DNA of 64,000 nt from Sipunculus nudus. Lineage: Eukaryota > Annelida > Sipuncula > Golfingiida > Sipunculidae. Within the stretch, counting starts at the first letter, position 1. Each line of letters starts with the position of its first letter. Shown here one piece after another: positions 1 through 12,560 of the stretch. The translations under genes and the position numbers were made by a program. The notes beneath the pieces were generated by a model, which ran no database searches, was not told the DNA's origin, and worked only from the letters and a program-made list of their open reading frames with translations. The stretch covers positions 2,826,076 through 2,890,075 of the forward strand of contig CM049309.1 in NCBI GenBank assembly GCA_026874595.1, in the 5' to 3' direction.

Positions 1-2360
1 AACCAGTGTTGCTCAATGAGAGTTACCATAATAATATTTAATTTTTTTTTGCATACAGGACCAGTCTAAACTACTGTCAATAGACTTGCTCCATCTCTAT
101 TACCCTAACTCCCTCACTTTTTCTTTTGATGGTTGATATGGATGCTGAACAGATTTGTATACATAACAATCAAGAAAAGTACACCACACAGAATCATACT
201 CTTAAAGAGTACGACTCTGCTGTTGAGGGATTCCTTTCTTCATACACCAATGGCGTAGATGTAAATGGAGTGATGGGGCTAGATTTAAGCCATTCAAACA
301 TGTTGCATTACAGTTGTTTTAAAGCAAAATACATGCACATGAATGTATTTACAATACACACTTATACAAGTGATATATCAGGTAACCATGCATTTGTTCA
401 GTGTAGAATGGAGACAGTTTCTTGGATTGTGATGAATTTTTATTTTTAAGTTTGACTGTTGAGACAAGTATTCCTGCTTGTCCCCAAAATGCCTAATTGG
501 AAGGGTTTATTTTGAGAAGACACAGCCTATTTCAGAAGTTTGCAGAAAGAACATATTACATATTTATCTGTTTTCTTGTTTGATTCAGTTTTCATCGGTA
601 TGAGAGTTGTAAACCAGATACCTAAGCAGTTCAACTGATGCTGAAATGCCCAAAAAATGACATTTGTTTCTCAATCTCAGTGATTCACAGAGCATATTGG
701 GAGTGTACAGAGTGGGGTACGAGTCTAGTATTCAATCAATGTGATTTGTGTATTGCTCATTATAAGGGAACCACCAAGAAAGATTAATAAGCCAATGTTG
801 TCACAAATACCCTCTTAATCTCAGTTTATCATTCATCTCAATACACTGTAAGTTACAACAATTTAAATGTCCAAACAATCAAAAGTCATCAGTTTTAAAG
901 GAATTGATACTAGAAAACAAAAAGATGGTCTTGGCATTCTGATGGTTTTAAACCTAATGCAACATGTTGTTATCTGGACAATTTGAATCCCTCATATGTT
1001 ATATATTTTTATGAGCCATAAGGCACAATGTAAAAAAGTAAAGTTAATACAACGAAGTCTGTAGTCATAAATGAACCATGATATATTAACTTACCTGGAG
1101 TCCCTACTAGTGTGTGACCATATATTATTCAAACCTTGAGACAAATGCACAATGTTTTCCGTAGTATTACCTCAACTGTTGTACTGGGACCACATGACAT
1201 GTACAATGACAATGATTGCACTCTTTACACCCTGGTTGTGCTGCATTCGTTTGATCTATTACTTCTACCATTTAACCACTGCTTGCTAAAGCATGGATTC
1301 CTGTTATTAGCCACGAAGGAAATGGCATAGATTCAGCGCCAAAACTGTTCACACCAATGTCAAAATCAGAGCAGGTAACAAACTGTTCATCATACCTGGC
1401 TCACGTTGGTCTGAACTTTCTTGGCCCTGAACTATATCCCCAGTGACTCATATTCCAACATTTCCAAATTAAAATCCAACATTTATACACCATACAGCTG
1501 TTACCCTTAATACAAGTGAACCTCAAAATTTCAACAATTTGATATCATGCAGGTGTTATCCTGTATATACATAATTTAAACATTTGAAGACCACACAGCT
1601 GTAATCCTGACTATATGTATACTGCTTATATCCACCATTTAGACAACAATTCAGCTGTAATCCTGAATACAAGTTAACAACAGAATTCCAATATCTGAAG
1701 ACCATGTAGCTGTAGACCATATATAAACCACACAACTCCAACATTCAAACATCTTGCATGTGATTATAACGCCAACCATTCTGATATTTCAGAACTTCAA
1801 AGAAATTAAGAATATTTATTCTTCAATTTAGGAAACTGGCCTAAATACACAGATTACATAAATAATGTTGTATTTTAAACTGTACATGTGTTCTCTTCTC
1901 ATGTGCTTTATCATAAGGTAGCCTCTGTTTAACCAACCCCTGTCCACGTGCTGTTTGTGATTTCTGTTTCACCATAAAGTTCAGCTTGAAAAGGCTTTAT
2001 GCATGGAAAACCTGAATCATAAAGCTTGTACAAGGAAACAAAATGTTATCTTAAGCAAGATTAAGAAATCCATTTAGTTAAAACTCTGAGATAACAATCT
2101 ATGTTTTCTAACATTTCAACCCCACTATGATGGGCCCAAGTTATTGGTAACATGCAAAATAGGATACTTTTCAGTTGCTGATTGGATGGTGTCAAAAAAC
2201 TACCAACTAAAATAAATATGGCTACTCAAGCATGGACACATTTCATTTGTCTAATCACAGGACAGAGTCTCAAAATTAATAAAACAGAAAGTTGTGATTT
2301 ACTTTAAAATTTTAAAATGCCATATTAGGTTGTCACTCCAATTTCTCAAATCTATAAGCT
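1..2360. other. 3' flank of the receptor gene; no gene recognised
   Basis: AT-rich, apparently single-copy sequence. A 107-codon plus-strand open frame (126-449) shows no recognisable domain and no splice context. I see degenerate local repeats around 1480-1760 (three or four phrases like cagctgtaatcctgaatacaagt) and nothing else I can name. Confidence 0.5.
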
Positions 2361-2366
2361 TTTATT
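2361..2366 (-). promoter_or_regulatory. Candidate polyadenylation signal of the GPCR gene
   Basis: The minus strand reads AATAAA here, about 135 bp after the stop codon. It is the first such hexamer I see downstream. Other AATAAA-like words occur further down in this AT-rich sequence, so the choice is tentative. Confidence 0.35.
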
Positions 2367-2499
2367 TAGAAAATTATCCCCAAAAAGCAAGTGGACACAG
2401 GTTGATGAAACAGAGTAAAATTTCTGAGCACTGGCAGTCAATAATGATAAATTCAACGATTCTAATAAAACAGTAAGTACACCGCCTGACTAGCACTGA

Positions 2500-2784
2500 T
2501 CAGTGAACATCCATAGTGATGGTCTTGGATAAACGTGGGGATGAACGAGTCATCTGGGGGGAGTACCTCGTTGTTGACATTGCGGTGTGCATGGTCCCGT
2601 TTATGCTTTTAGTCTCCATGTCAAACTCCTGTGCTTGTTTGTAACCAGAGACACAATGGGCTGGATCACAGTGGCAGTAGCTGCGACAGACTGTCCGCAT
2701 GCTCCGCCGAAAATTCTTTGACATGAAAGCATAGATGATGGGGTTGGTTGCACTCTGAAGGTATGGCAACAGCTTAAAAAGTAT
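2500..2784 (-). CDS. GPCR terminal exon: TM7 (NPIIY), helix 8, C-terminal tail, stop
   Basis: The exon is 285 bp: 94 codons and a TGA stop at 2502-2500. The acceptor is tttcag|ATACTT. It starts ILFKLLPYLQSATNPIIY (TM7, with the NPxxY motif as NPIIY), followed by AFMSKNFRRSM (helix 8). Next comes a Cys-rich stretch (VCRSYCHC then CDPAHC) that could be palmitoylated. The tail is Ser/Thr-rich with several possible kinase sites (STTRYSPQMTRSSPRLSKT) and ends TMDVH. The tail of about 65 residues after helix 8 is ordinary for a peptide receptor. No coding exon of this gene follows; the 3' UTR extends toward lower coordinates. Confidence 0.96.
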   Translation of the reverse strand: MLFKLLPYLQSATNPIIYAFMSKNFRRSMRTVCRSYCHCDPAHCVSGYKQAQEFDMETKSINGTMHTAMSTTRYSPQMTRSSPRLSKTITMDVH

Positions 2785-3753
2785 CTGAAATTAGATCAAT
2801 TTTTCAATGCCAGCAAATCATTTCTGAGCTATGATGCTTCACTGTAAACACTTGATATCAGTGATAACACCTGAGCTACAGATCACATTGCTTAAAATTG
2901 ACTGAAATCATCTTACACCAGGGATCCACACCTCAACTACAAATCAAGATGCTGGACTGAAAACATTATTTAAGAGATCCATGATTGAGCTATTGCTGCA
3001 AGTACTATTATTATAAAAGATAGAAATTAGTATTAAATCTTGTATTTAAGCCATATATAACATGCTATATGATCATATGCATTAATCCACTATACAGACA
3101 CTTAAAATCATGAGACAGCAGTGTTCAATGGCAGTATGCTTCTTAACAAACACAACTATCAGAGTAAGCCTTATCATATGTATGCAACAATGTGTATATT
3201 TAATCAGTTCTATATGTATGCTGATGAACCTCATACAAGAAACCTGTGACAGATATAGGCAACCAAGGCTGCCACAGGAAAGGTTAACAATTAATCAGTT
3301 CTAATTTATTATCTCTGTGACATTTAGTATGCGATGAGCTATATATGACAGATCTGGTTTTGTACTAACAGACATAGGCAACCCAAACTGCCACAAGAAA
3401 GGTTAAACTTCTAGTGTGACAAAAATCATGACAAAAGCCAGACAGCAGTACATGTTCATGGGGACTGTCCAATTTATGAAAACAGCTATGAGCCAGACCA
3501 CATTGCATGTTCACAGACAGGGCTTCAATAATTAGGCATAAATTTAGGAATCTGCAAGAACACTGCAACATACATGTATCACAGATAAAATGAAAGGCCA
3601 GCATCCAAAAACAGCCAATCTACATCAAACATCCCACACAGGTACTGGGTTTCATATCAAGATCACAAGCCACATCCAACAGTCCCTATACTCTTAGGTT
3701 ATCACTCCTTCTATTTGTACCTCCATGCATGGTTCCACTACACAGACACTTAC
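2785..3753 (-). other. Last intron (969 bp), with local duplications
   Basis: Intron between the TM6 and TM7 exons. It contains two similar phrases about 120 bp apart (near 3255 and 3375, aggcaacc...ctgccacaggaaaggtta). At 3410-3530 there are two degraded stretches resembling the end of the TM6 exon. Confidence 0.6.
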
Positions 3754-3879
3754 AATCATGAGCCAAACAGCATTGTTCATGGGCAGGGTCCCCGGGATCC
3801 TCTTCAGGATGTTGATGATCAGCAGCGGACCCCAGGCCACCAGGAATATGACGATGACAGTCAGCAGCATCTTGATTAC
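3754..3879 (-). CDS. GPCR exon: TM6 and ECL3
   Basis: The exon is 126 bp, 42 codons, phase 0 at both ends. The acceptor is ttccag|GTAATC and the donor ATGATT|gtaagt (3753-3748). TM6 reads VIKMLLTVIVIFLVAWGPLL, with the class A pattern F-x-x-x-W-x-P present as FLVAWGP; Ala replaces the usual Cys before Trp. The sequence then runs IINILKRIPGTLP, with ECL3 and the first residues of TM7 (MNNAVWLMI). It splices to ILFKLLPYLQSATNPIIY in the last exon. Decayed partial copies of its 3' end seem to lie in the 969-bp intron that follows. Confidence 0.95.
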
Positions 3880-4015
3880 CTGGAAGGCAGAACAATCACC
3901 ATGATCAGTAATTAACAATATACAACCAATATGAAACTAGAAATATTTGTCATCAGAGATGCCACAGTACCCCCAGGCTAGGCATTACTCCCTTTAAAAT
4001 TTGCCCCTTCTTTTA

Positions 4016-4560
4016 AAAGATATACCGACACTTTACAAGGTCAAGGTCACTGACTGTAAGTCATCTGAACTATAGCAATCACTCTTTGTCTGTCGTCCGT
4101 CTGTCTGTCCATCTGTTTGTTAACCAGGCACAAATCGTAACCGCTGGCCCTAGATTCTTGTAACTTGACATTCTGACAGGTCGATGAAAAAACTCCTTGT
4201 AAACCAGAAATTAGGTCTCTGTTACCCATATCCTTCGAGCTATGGGGCCCAAAGTACCCCAAAGAATAGTAAAAAATTTCATACAAAAACTTCAAGATCT
4301 CATTAAATACATCACTGATGGTCATGGTTTTTGGCATACATATTGATCATGAGATGTTCCATCAGTTCCTGCTGACTGGTGGCGCCACCTATATTTTTAA
4401 ATTTTTTTTTACAAATTGTTTTCTCTATTTTTGAGACCTTTGACATGGCCTACAGGCCTAATGCGAACCTGTGCAAAGTTTGGGAGAATGAATTGAGGTT
4501 TATTTTTAAAATTTAATATTGATCATCTTAAGTCCTGCATATCTACCTTAGTCATTATGA
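4016..4560 (-). mobile_element. Interspersed element fragment with family A-type hairpin end (called F)
   Basis: Read on the minus strand, this matches the plus-strand sequence that flanks the family B element at 54720-55000 and 56903-57296. It includes a GTCTGT/GACGGAC-rich segment and a degenerate agctatag...gatgactt...agt end at about 4040-4075. The copy is uninterrupted where the 55-kb copy carries a 1.9-kb insertion. One perfect GGTGGCGCCACC palindrome lies at 4378-4389. Confidence 0.65.
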
Positions 4561-4719
4561 TTTCAGCAAAATGGACGTTTCGGACCTGCAAGTTTCAGAC
4601 TAGGACATTTTAAAACTAGAATATGGGTAGTCGAAAAGCGACTGTGTATCTGAAGAAATCAGAGTGGGACAGGTGAAGTGAGGCATGGATTAAGTGACAA
4701 GGGGAATAGAGTGAGGTGT

Positions 4720-6250
4720 GTTGCATATTAGCATGGATGTTTGCAGCTTAAACGTGAAAGTAGGTGGTGCCACCTGTTTTGCCTATGATGAAGAGCTATG
4801 TGAGATCTATACACAAGCAAAATTTTGGCCCAATTGGTCAAACAGTTCCCAAGATATGACCTTGGATGTCTGCAGAGAAAACGTGAATGTAGGTGGTGCC
4901 ACCTGTCAAAAATTGAGAAAGCTGTCCAGGATGTATTAACCTACAAATTTTCAGGTGGATAAGTCAAACCACTTCTGAGATATGAGTGATTTTATCCCAA
5001 GGCAGATGAACAGATGGACGCTGTGCATAAGTGGTTGCAGGTGGCGCCACCAGTTTCACCTATGATGAAGAGCTATGTGAGATCTATACACATGCAAATT
5101 TTTTGCCCAATTGGTCAAATCATTCCTGAGATATGAGCTTGGATGTCTGCAGAGTAAATTTGAATTTAGGTGGCGCCACCTGTCATAAAATCAAGAAAGC
5201 TGTCAAGGATGTAAAAACCTGGAAAATATCAGGGGGATAAGTCAATTTAAACTATTGCCGAGATATGAGTGATATTATCCCAAGGCAGATGAACAGATGG
5301 ACGCTGTGCAAAAATAGTTGCATGTTGCACCACCAGTTTTGCGTATGATAAAGAGCTATGGGAGATCTATATACATGCAAAACTTTAGCCCAACTGGTCA
5401 AATGGTTCCCAAGATATGAGCTTGGAAGTCTGCAGCTTAAACGTGAAAGTAGGTGGCGCCACCTGTCATGAAATCAAGAAAGCTGTCCAGGATGTATACA
5501 CATGCAAAATTTCAGGTGGATAAGTCCAACCAATGCAGAGATATGAGTGTTTTTATCCCAAGGCAGATGAACAGATGGATGCTGTGCAAAAATGGTTGCA
5601 GGTGGGGCCACTAATTTTAGTCTATGTTATAAAGCTTTCCAAGGGCTACATTTGTGCAAAATCTTTAGCCTTATCGGTCAAACGGTTCCGAGATATGTGT
5701 GTTTATGTGTGGAACAGACCGACATATGGATGCTGGGCAGAGAAGAAAGGTGAGAGGTCAACCAAAAATGAGGGCGCAGCAGTTCACATGTGACAGATCA
5801 TAATTCCTAATTTTAAAGAATTCTGCCCAGTGGTTAAGGAGGAGTTCTTCGGAAACCTATGTAGGCGGCAACGTTGGCGTTCAACTGTAAACATAGTATC
5901 CGCAAAACTCTGTTTTGGCAGATACAATGAATGTAGCTGGCACCACCAGTCTTATATACAATGAAGAGATATATACATATGCCCAATGTCAGACTGATAT
6001 GTCAAACCCCTCCTGTGAAATAAGCAGGGACATACACTGTGCAAAATTTATTGTAGGTGGCGCAACACACTATATACACTATACACTATACACTATAAAG
6101 CTACCCAATATGTATAAACATGCCCAATTTTAGGCTGAGGTATCAAAATCCTCTGTAGAAATAAGCAGGCGCATACACTGCAAAAGTCAATGCAGGTGGC
6201 ACCACCTGTCTTGTAAATGGAATACCATCAAAGACGCATAGACTGGTCAA
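4720..6250. repeat. Tandem array, unit about 280-285 bp, with GGTGGCGCCACC palindromes
   Basis: Five or so diverged units share the phrases ggcagatgaacagatgga, gatgaagagctatgtgagat and gagatatgag. Each half-unit contains GGTGGCGCCACC or a one-base variant (perfect at 5040, 5169 and 5452). It resembles the internal tandem core of a non-autonomous element. No coding capacity is evident. Confidence 0.8.
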
Positions 6251-7200
6251 AATATAAGTCCAATACATCAAACTTCCCCAGAGTTTGAAGCACTGGGCTG
6301 ACAAGGCTTAGGTGAGTAAGGCAGTTGCCCCCGAGTGACCTGTGACAAAATGCTGCCTCAAGCTACTGCACTGAGTGAACTCTTGACCTGCACCGGGCTA
6401 GACTGAGTGAACTCTTGACCTGTTGTATAATCTGACACAGCTGGCAGTCTGCCAAAGCTATAAATAGATTCAGGCTGAACTTTGGTGCCAAATATGATGC
6501 AGTGAGCAGTCTGCCAAAGCTATAAATAGAATGCAGCTACTGCACTGAATGAACTCTTGACCTATACCTGGATGCACTTCTTCCAATCCTGGCACTGTGT
6601 CAAAACTATTTATAGAGCTGACATCATCTTGGCTAATGGCCAACATCAAGGCACTGGCAATCTGCCAATGGTAAACCAAGTGCTGCCATCTGAACACAGT
6701 GGTCCCTACTTGAAATAACTTTGAAATTTATTTTCCCAATACAAAATGCTTTACAGATTATCAAAAAGAAACCAGGAATACATGTAAAATTATTACAGAT
6801 GCATACTGAATGCATCTCACTGATGGCAAATTCTTGAATTTAGTTAAGTAGGGATACCAATAATTTATAATCCATGTACAGTTGTCTTTATATAGCCACA
6901 GAGAGCTGAATATCCATGAATACCCCATTACCTGGTATGATGAATAACTTAAATCATAAATCTAATTTTTTTAAAAGCTTTTAAAAAAACTTTCTTGTCA
7001 ATATTAACCAAAGAGAGAGATAACCTGAAATCTTAATGTCTAGTGGCATGATGTAATAGATGCTGATGAACTGGTGCCAGGCTAGATGTAACAGCATCAC
7101 ACAGCTAACATATTTGGTAAAATGACTCAATTCAATCTGCATAATTCAGCCAAAAATCATTCATGTGGAACCGTTAATGACAATTATTATAAGAATTATT
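6251..7200. other. Intron sequence with short local duplications
   Basis: At 6340-6560 the phrases gagtgaactcttgacct and cagtctgccaaagctataaatag each occur two or three times, so this is a small scrambled duplication. The rest to 7200 shows nothing recognisable. Confidence 0.5.
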
Positions 7201-8095
7201 GTAGGGATTATTCTTGTAAAATATTTAACACACTGGCTTCAGTGACAACAGTCGAAAAACGATTCGCAGGTTTATAACTCATATAGGAAGATACAGGAAA
7301 CTGGCTAAGTTCAGCTTCCCGTAACTCAACCAAAAAGCACTGAACCAAAACCTCTTGAACAAACTTGAATAATCAACATCTGAGGATAATTAATGTGTGA
7401 GATTTAAGAATTTGGCCCAGTGGTTTTTGAGAAGAAGATCTTTGTAGCCACTGAACTAAAATGGGTTGTTATGGCATATGACTAAATTCAGCTTCCTATA
7501 ACTTAGCCAAAAGTCACTGAACAGAGACCATTTGAACAAACTTCAGAAAGCACTATCCTAGGATCATTTCTGTGCGATATATAAACATTTTGACCACATG
7601 GTTTCTGAGAAGAAGTTTTTGTAGCCCTCAGTGTGATACAGGCACTGATGACCCTGTACAAAAAAAGCCGATGCAGGTGGCACCACCAATACCTCAATTT
7701 CAGATATGACCTATGTGACCAACATTGGCATAAAATTTGGTGATGATAGCTCCAGCCGTTTCTGAGATTTAAATTTTAATATCCTTTTTTGGACAGATGA
7801 CAAAGTTCAACATCCTGTAAATCGGAGATTTTTGTAACTCGGCCAAAAATCTCCGAACTGGAACCATTTGAACAAACTTGAGAGAGATTGTTCCAGGGAT
7901 CATTTCTGTGAAATACAGGACAAAATGCAGTAAGAAAAAAAATCCGGTATAGTTTTTTGGATGACTTATTATTTGCAAAAATTTTGGTGATGCTAGCTCC
8001 TGCCTTTTTGAGATAGCTATGGTTAACGTACAGACGACGAACGACGTACAACGGACGACGACGCACAATCGCATAAGCTCACAGGTTCGCTAATA
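7201..8095 (+). mobile_element. Diverged interspersed element with repeated core and ACGACG-rich tail
   Basis: Two to three diverged units carry phrases such as ctaagttcagcttcc, cactgaac and accatttgaacaaact. The unit ends with ggacgacgacgcacaat and a degenerate hairpin (taagctcacaggttcgcta). A related, more decayed copy lies at 23420-24150. One near-palindrome (gtggcaccacc) is at 7676. Confidence 0.6.
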
Positions 8096-8368
8096 AAACC
8101 AGCCATTCCTGAGAAATGAGGTTTAGCTTGAAAAAGGTATTAACATTTACTGATGAGTCCTATATTCTGAAAAAAAAAATTTTTTTTCTGTGTAACTCAA
8201 AGAATATAGGTCCCAATTACCTAATTTCAGCATCCAGGAGATTCCCTAGGATCTACCTTCATGCTCATTTAGAAGTTTCCAAGCCCAACTGTTATGGTTT
8301 ATGCCCAGTTGACCAATGTTCAGATGGTAAGACTGTGATTGACTAACAATTGACAGACTAATAATGGA

Positions 8369-8885
8369 AACAAGAGCACCGCAAACATGCATAATACACC
8401 AGTCGTGAATATGTATGAATTTTGATGAAAAGGCAATTCAGGTGAGAAATTTTATTGATAAATATGTAAAATGAGTTTCATGAAAATCCATAGGATTTTA
8501 GGTAAGCCACCAAGGTGCTTTCAAAGTATGGTGACCCCTGACCTCTTTAAATATGCATGGATTTTGCTGGAAATCCAACTTAGGTGAGATATTTTATTGA
8601 TTAACATTTCTGATGAATTTTATCAAAATCCTTCATATTTTCCATGTTAACACGGTCACACCACAAAGTAGTCTAGTGACCTGTGACCTTATCAAATATG
8701 TGTCGATGTTGGCCATAATTGAACTCAGGCAAGATAATCTGTGGATTAGTAGTTATGGTGAGTTTTGTGAAAATCCATCAAAGCCCCTGTAAGTTATGTT
8801 GCGACACTAAAACTTAATGGACGAACAGACTGATGCACAGTGAGTATATATACCATAATACTCCCGTCATATGACGGGCGTATTA
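8369..8885 (+). mobile_element. Family E element: about 517 bp, tandem core, 3' hairpin
   Basis: It starts AACAAGAGCACCGCAAACAT. Three diverged tandem units of roughly 150 bp follow (each with a phrase like atgtatgaattttgatg and later gtgaaaatccat). The end is a 28-bp near-perfect palindrome at 8857-8884 whose arms are AATACtCCCGTC and GACGGGcGTATT around ATAT. The layout is the same as in families A-D with an unrelated sequence. No ORF is seen. Confidence 0.7.
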
Positions 8886-11800
8886 AATAAAGATTACTAC
8901 TCTGCTACAGGAATTCAGTCAGCTAGGTGAGCTAAAAATGTTGTAATGTCATAATATATCAAAAGGGTGTATGGAGGGAGTGATATATTACCCATTATTT
9001 AATGAAAGTACTGTGGAAGGACTGCGCTGATATCAAATATGTTCTTTCACTGTTGAAATGACAACACTGATGTTCTATTGTTTCCACACATACAGATTTA
9101 TTGTGGTGATTCCCATAATTCCCATTTGTTCCTACGATTATTGATTGGGTACTGATTATATCCTGTTTGTTTGCACACTGACAGATAGATGGAGCTGCTT
9201 TCCCATTTATAACCGTAGTTATTTTCACACACTGCACTGTCCAACTTGATCTCATACTTATAGGGTGACTGTGACGATGTCCTATTTGTTCCCCTGCATA
9301 GGGGCTGGCCATGCTGACATTTCATTTGTTTCTACACTTGTGTATCTGATAGACTGATTTGATGTCCATGTTTCTCTTGTAGACAAATAACATATATTTT
9401 TTACCAATGTTCTGTTCTTTTACATTTAAGGTCAGAATTTATATTTATCTTTCTTTGGAGGCAACCACTTTCAATTTTTAATGCTGGCTTCACAAAGTAT
9501 GCTGTTCGTAAGCAGACTTCCCTTTTAGGTTTTGGACTATGTGGCAGGCCACATAATTTATACCACACCACTATCCTGGTGTAAACCAGGCTCAGTATAA
9601 CAGACCTGCAGGTATGTGTGTAATCATCTGAGGTGCCCCTGAAAGGGGCACTTGTTTGTTAATGAAACACAAGCATGGGGCTCACCTGGATTATGGCTGA
9701 CCAGGAAAATCTATTTGCTATTCAGCCAAGATTTAAACTTGGAAGATACTTCTACAATTGCTTTACTTTAAAAAAAAGACATATGTTGATTAAGTGTATT
9801 GAATGGCCAATATTTTACAGAGCAGTCACTAAGCAAAAAGATGATCTGCCAAGGCTAGAGCTTTTCTTTTTATTTCATATCATAAATAAACCAGCATGTG
9901 CCTGACTAAAGAAAAAATATATCCAGTAAATAGGGCTGTGTCAATCTCTTTTTTACCAATTTGTGTCAAAGTGTTAAGTGATAAGTAGACAAAAAGTTAC
10001 CCACTATTACCCTCTTGGGGGTAACTGTCTTTATCATTGACATTAACATGACATGGTTTTTAAACAAAACTCCTGCTTTTGACAAGTGGAACACTTACAC
10101 CACTAAGTGCCAATAGGTGATTTAGTTTATGAGCGTAAAACCTGTTTTTATTTTTTACCGAAGAACAGAAAACGTTTTCTCAGTTAATTTCTTTGAGCGG
10201 TTAAATATGTGAACAGGATATTGCAAATTGATCCAGTTAATCCTGCCCTTTCAACTGAGTGTCCTCATTTTTGTGGATTGATCCATGTTGCACTGGGGTG
10301 AGATTTGCTTTCTGGTGATATGTAATAACAACATTTCTCATAATAAAGATGTGACATGCACTTGTTTAAACAATGTAATATAAACCCTACCAAATCACAA
10401 GGATAATGACTAAACTTAAAAAAACCTGAGGCCTAATCAATTAAAGCTCTCATGTTTGTTAAACTACAGATAGTACCATAATTAAAAGTTACATGTTTCA
10501 GGACTAAAATATACTTATCTCATACTGTTTTAGACAATTTAAATATTTTTCTTGAAAGTGTTTTTAAAAATAAATTTACAGTCCAAGCACTGCATGTCTT
10601 CTGTTTTAATACTTTGTTGTTCTGCATTTTAATTTTCAAATTATGCCTTGCATGCTGAAAAAAAAATTAGGGTATGGAATGTTTCAACTGCCTCACTTCT
10701 GCAGTCAAAATTGCACTTTTTTGCATGTCACTAGGATGAAATGTTAAATCAAATATTTATAAATATAAATAAATGTTGCATCTGCACTAAAAAGAAGAAT
10801 ATACAATGCAGCAAGTCATCTCCCTTAATTTCACAATTTCCTTACAAATTATAGTATTGTGAATTATCCTCGAACAAAATATACCCTTCATTGTATACAT
10901 AACTGTGCACCTTTTATGACTCAAGTAGTTGACACCTTGTCATGTAGCTGCATACAAAACATCTGTTGGATTGTGGGAGTTGAGTGTCAGGAGTTTTGTC
11001 CCATTATACACTTGAGTCCACTTATCCCCATGAAATAATGAGGCAAAATCCTGACTGTTCAAATGTCATACAGGAATATTTGGAAAAAGTCACTGTGCGC
11101 TGATTATTTCAGTGACTTATGGTACAGACCACCCTCCCTTTGTTGGCATTAAGCAATTCCCAAATGACTAGTACTGATGGAAACTGCTGACAAAGACACA
11201 AGTAGAATCAACAGAAACGGCCTTGTATAACTTGTACATGTCATTAAAAACATTAAAACTATGAAAGTGAGTGCTGAAGGGCACATAAAGGCATTTGGTT
11301 TGTTTTCTGATGATGCCAAACTGTGCTTTCTTGCAAGTCGGTTGGTAAAGATGGAAGCAGCGTGGGGTAAGGCATTAAGCCCGGTGTCCTACGGAGATCG
11401 TGAAAGATACCAAGAGACACCTCGGATGGCAACACTCTGAGTGCTAATGAAAGCCAAGCAGATTAGTCCACCGCCCAGAAATGTCAGAGTGGCTTCTTCT
11501 ATAACTACATTAATGTCTCCTGCCTCCAATGCCATTGTGAAGCCATGCTTTCTCTCACATTGTGCTTTGTCATTACTTTAATACCCCCTCGCCAGAAAGG
11601 CTAGGCTTCAGAGTATCTTTGGAGGTAGATGTGTTTGGGAATTTTTTTTCAATTACAGTCACTTCTTAAATTTCCATGTTTGTAAGCATGTTTTCATCAC
11701 ATGAGCTGTTTTTATATTTTCCATGAAATATAACAGTAGGCCTAACAGCCTTAAACCTGAGGCTATGGTTAAGAATTTTGAAAACCCTGTTATTTCTCTT

Positions 11801-12370
11801 AATGGTGATGAAGTATATATGAAATTTTTTTTATCTCTGATTAAGTTAATTGAACCACTAACTACCAAATAAACACAGAAAAGGTTTGTCATGCATAGTA
11901 TCCCCAGAAAAAGGCAAAGTACATGTATATAAACAATAGTTATAGGCAAATTTAAACTGTGAAATGGATATAACCCTTATTGAAACCAGCAGCTTTATTC
12001 ATTCACAAATAATCTTTCACTATCCAAGCATTGGTCTCTTGAACAAAATGTCGACTTTGAACATGCCCTGTACGTTGGTGAGGGAGAACTGTATGCAAGT
12101 GTGCTTTTGTCTGAGCATATAAAATGTTAGTGATTTTCAAGCACATGAAGTATGAAAGACATGTCAATCAGTCAAAAGCTGAATATCAGCTTCATTTAAT
12201 GTCACAATGACCTCAATGACCTCAGGTGTACTGACACTAGAGGATTAATACCTACAAATTGACATCATTGATAATACATACAGAGGCACCGACGGTAATC
12301 ATGAATGAGTACCATTTATTTGTCCTTCCACCTGATGGTCTTCCATTTAACAATTAATAATAACAGTGTG
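8886..12370. other. Intron sequence; hairpin cluster near 9.5 kb and a CpG-richer stretch near 11.4 kb
   Basis: Mostly single-copy AT-rich intron. At 9000-9420 a loose minisatellite-like series of tttgtt-cacac phrases gives open frames on the minus strand with no domain. Three short hairpins cluster at 9537-9655. At 11330-11600 CpG dinucleotides and G+C rise (about 8 CpG in 270 bp), which could be a conserved non-coding element. Nothing else is recognised. Confidence 0.45.
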
Positions 12371-12373
12371 ACC

Positions 12374-12560
12374 CAAGTGACCCATGGGTGATGCTGCTCA
12401 GCTGATAGATGATCAAGAGATGAAGGGTGATTGCCATCACTACACTGATGTTACAAATCATAATATTGTGTCACACTACACATGCAACAGAATTATATTT
12501 CCTTCACTGATGTTACAAATTATAATAATGTGTCACACCAGACATGCAACAAACTTATAT
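12374..12560 (+). repeat. Family A 5'-end remnant followed by a ~75-bp duplication
   Basis: CAAGTGACCCATGGGTG...GCTCAGCTG matches the start of family A elements. It is followed by two copies of a ~75-bp unit (cactgatgttacaaat...atatttcctt) at about 12440-12565. The rest of the element is missing. Confidence 0.55.

Noticed and set aside
126-449. 107-codon plus-strand open frame
   Set aside because: No domain, no splice context and ordinary AT-rich composition; a chance frame is likely.
8995-9325. Overlapping minus-strand frames of 105 and 75 codons
   Set aside because: Loose minisatellite-like sequence; no domain and no exon signals.
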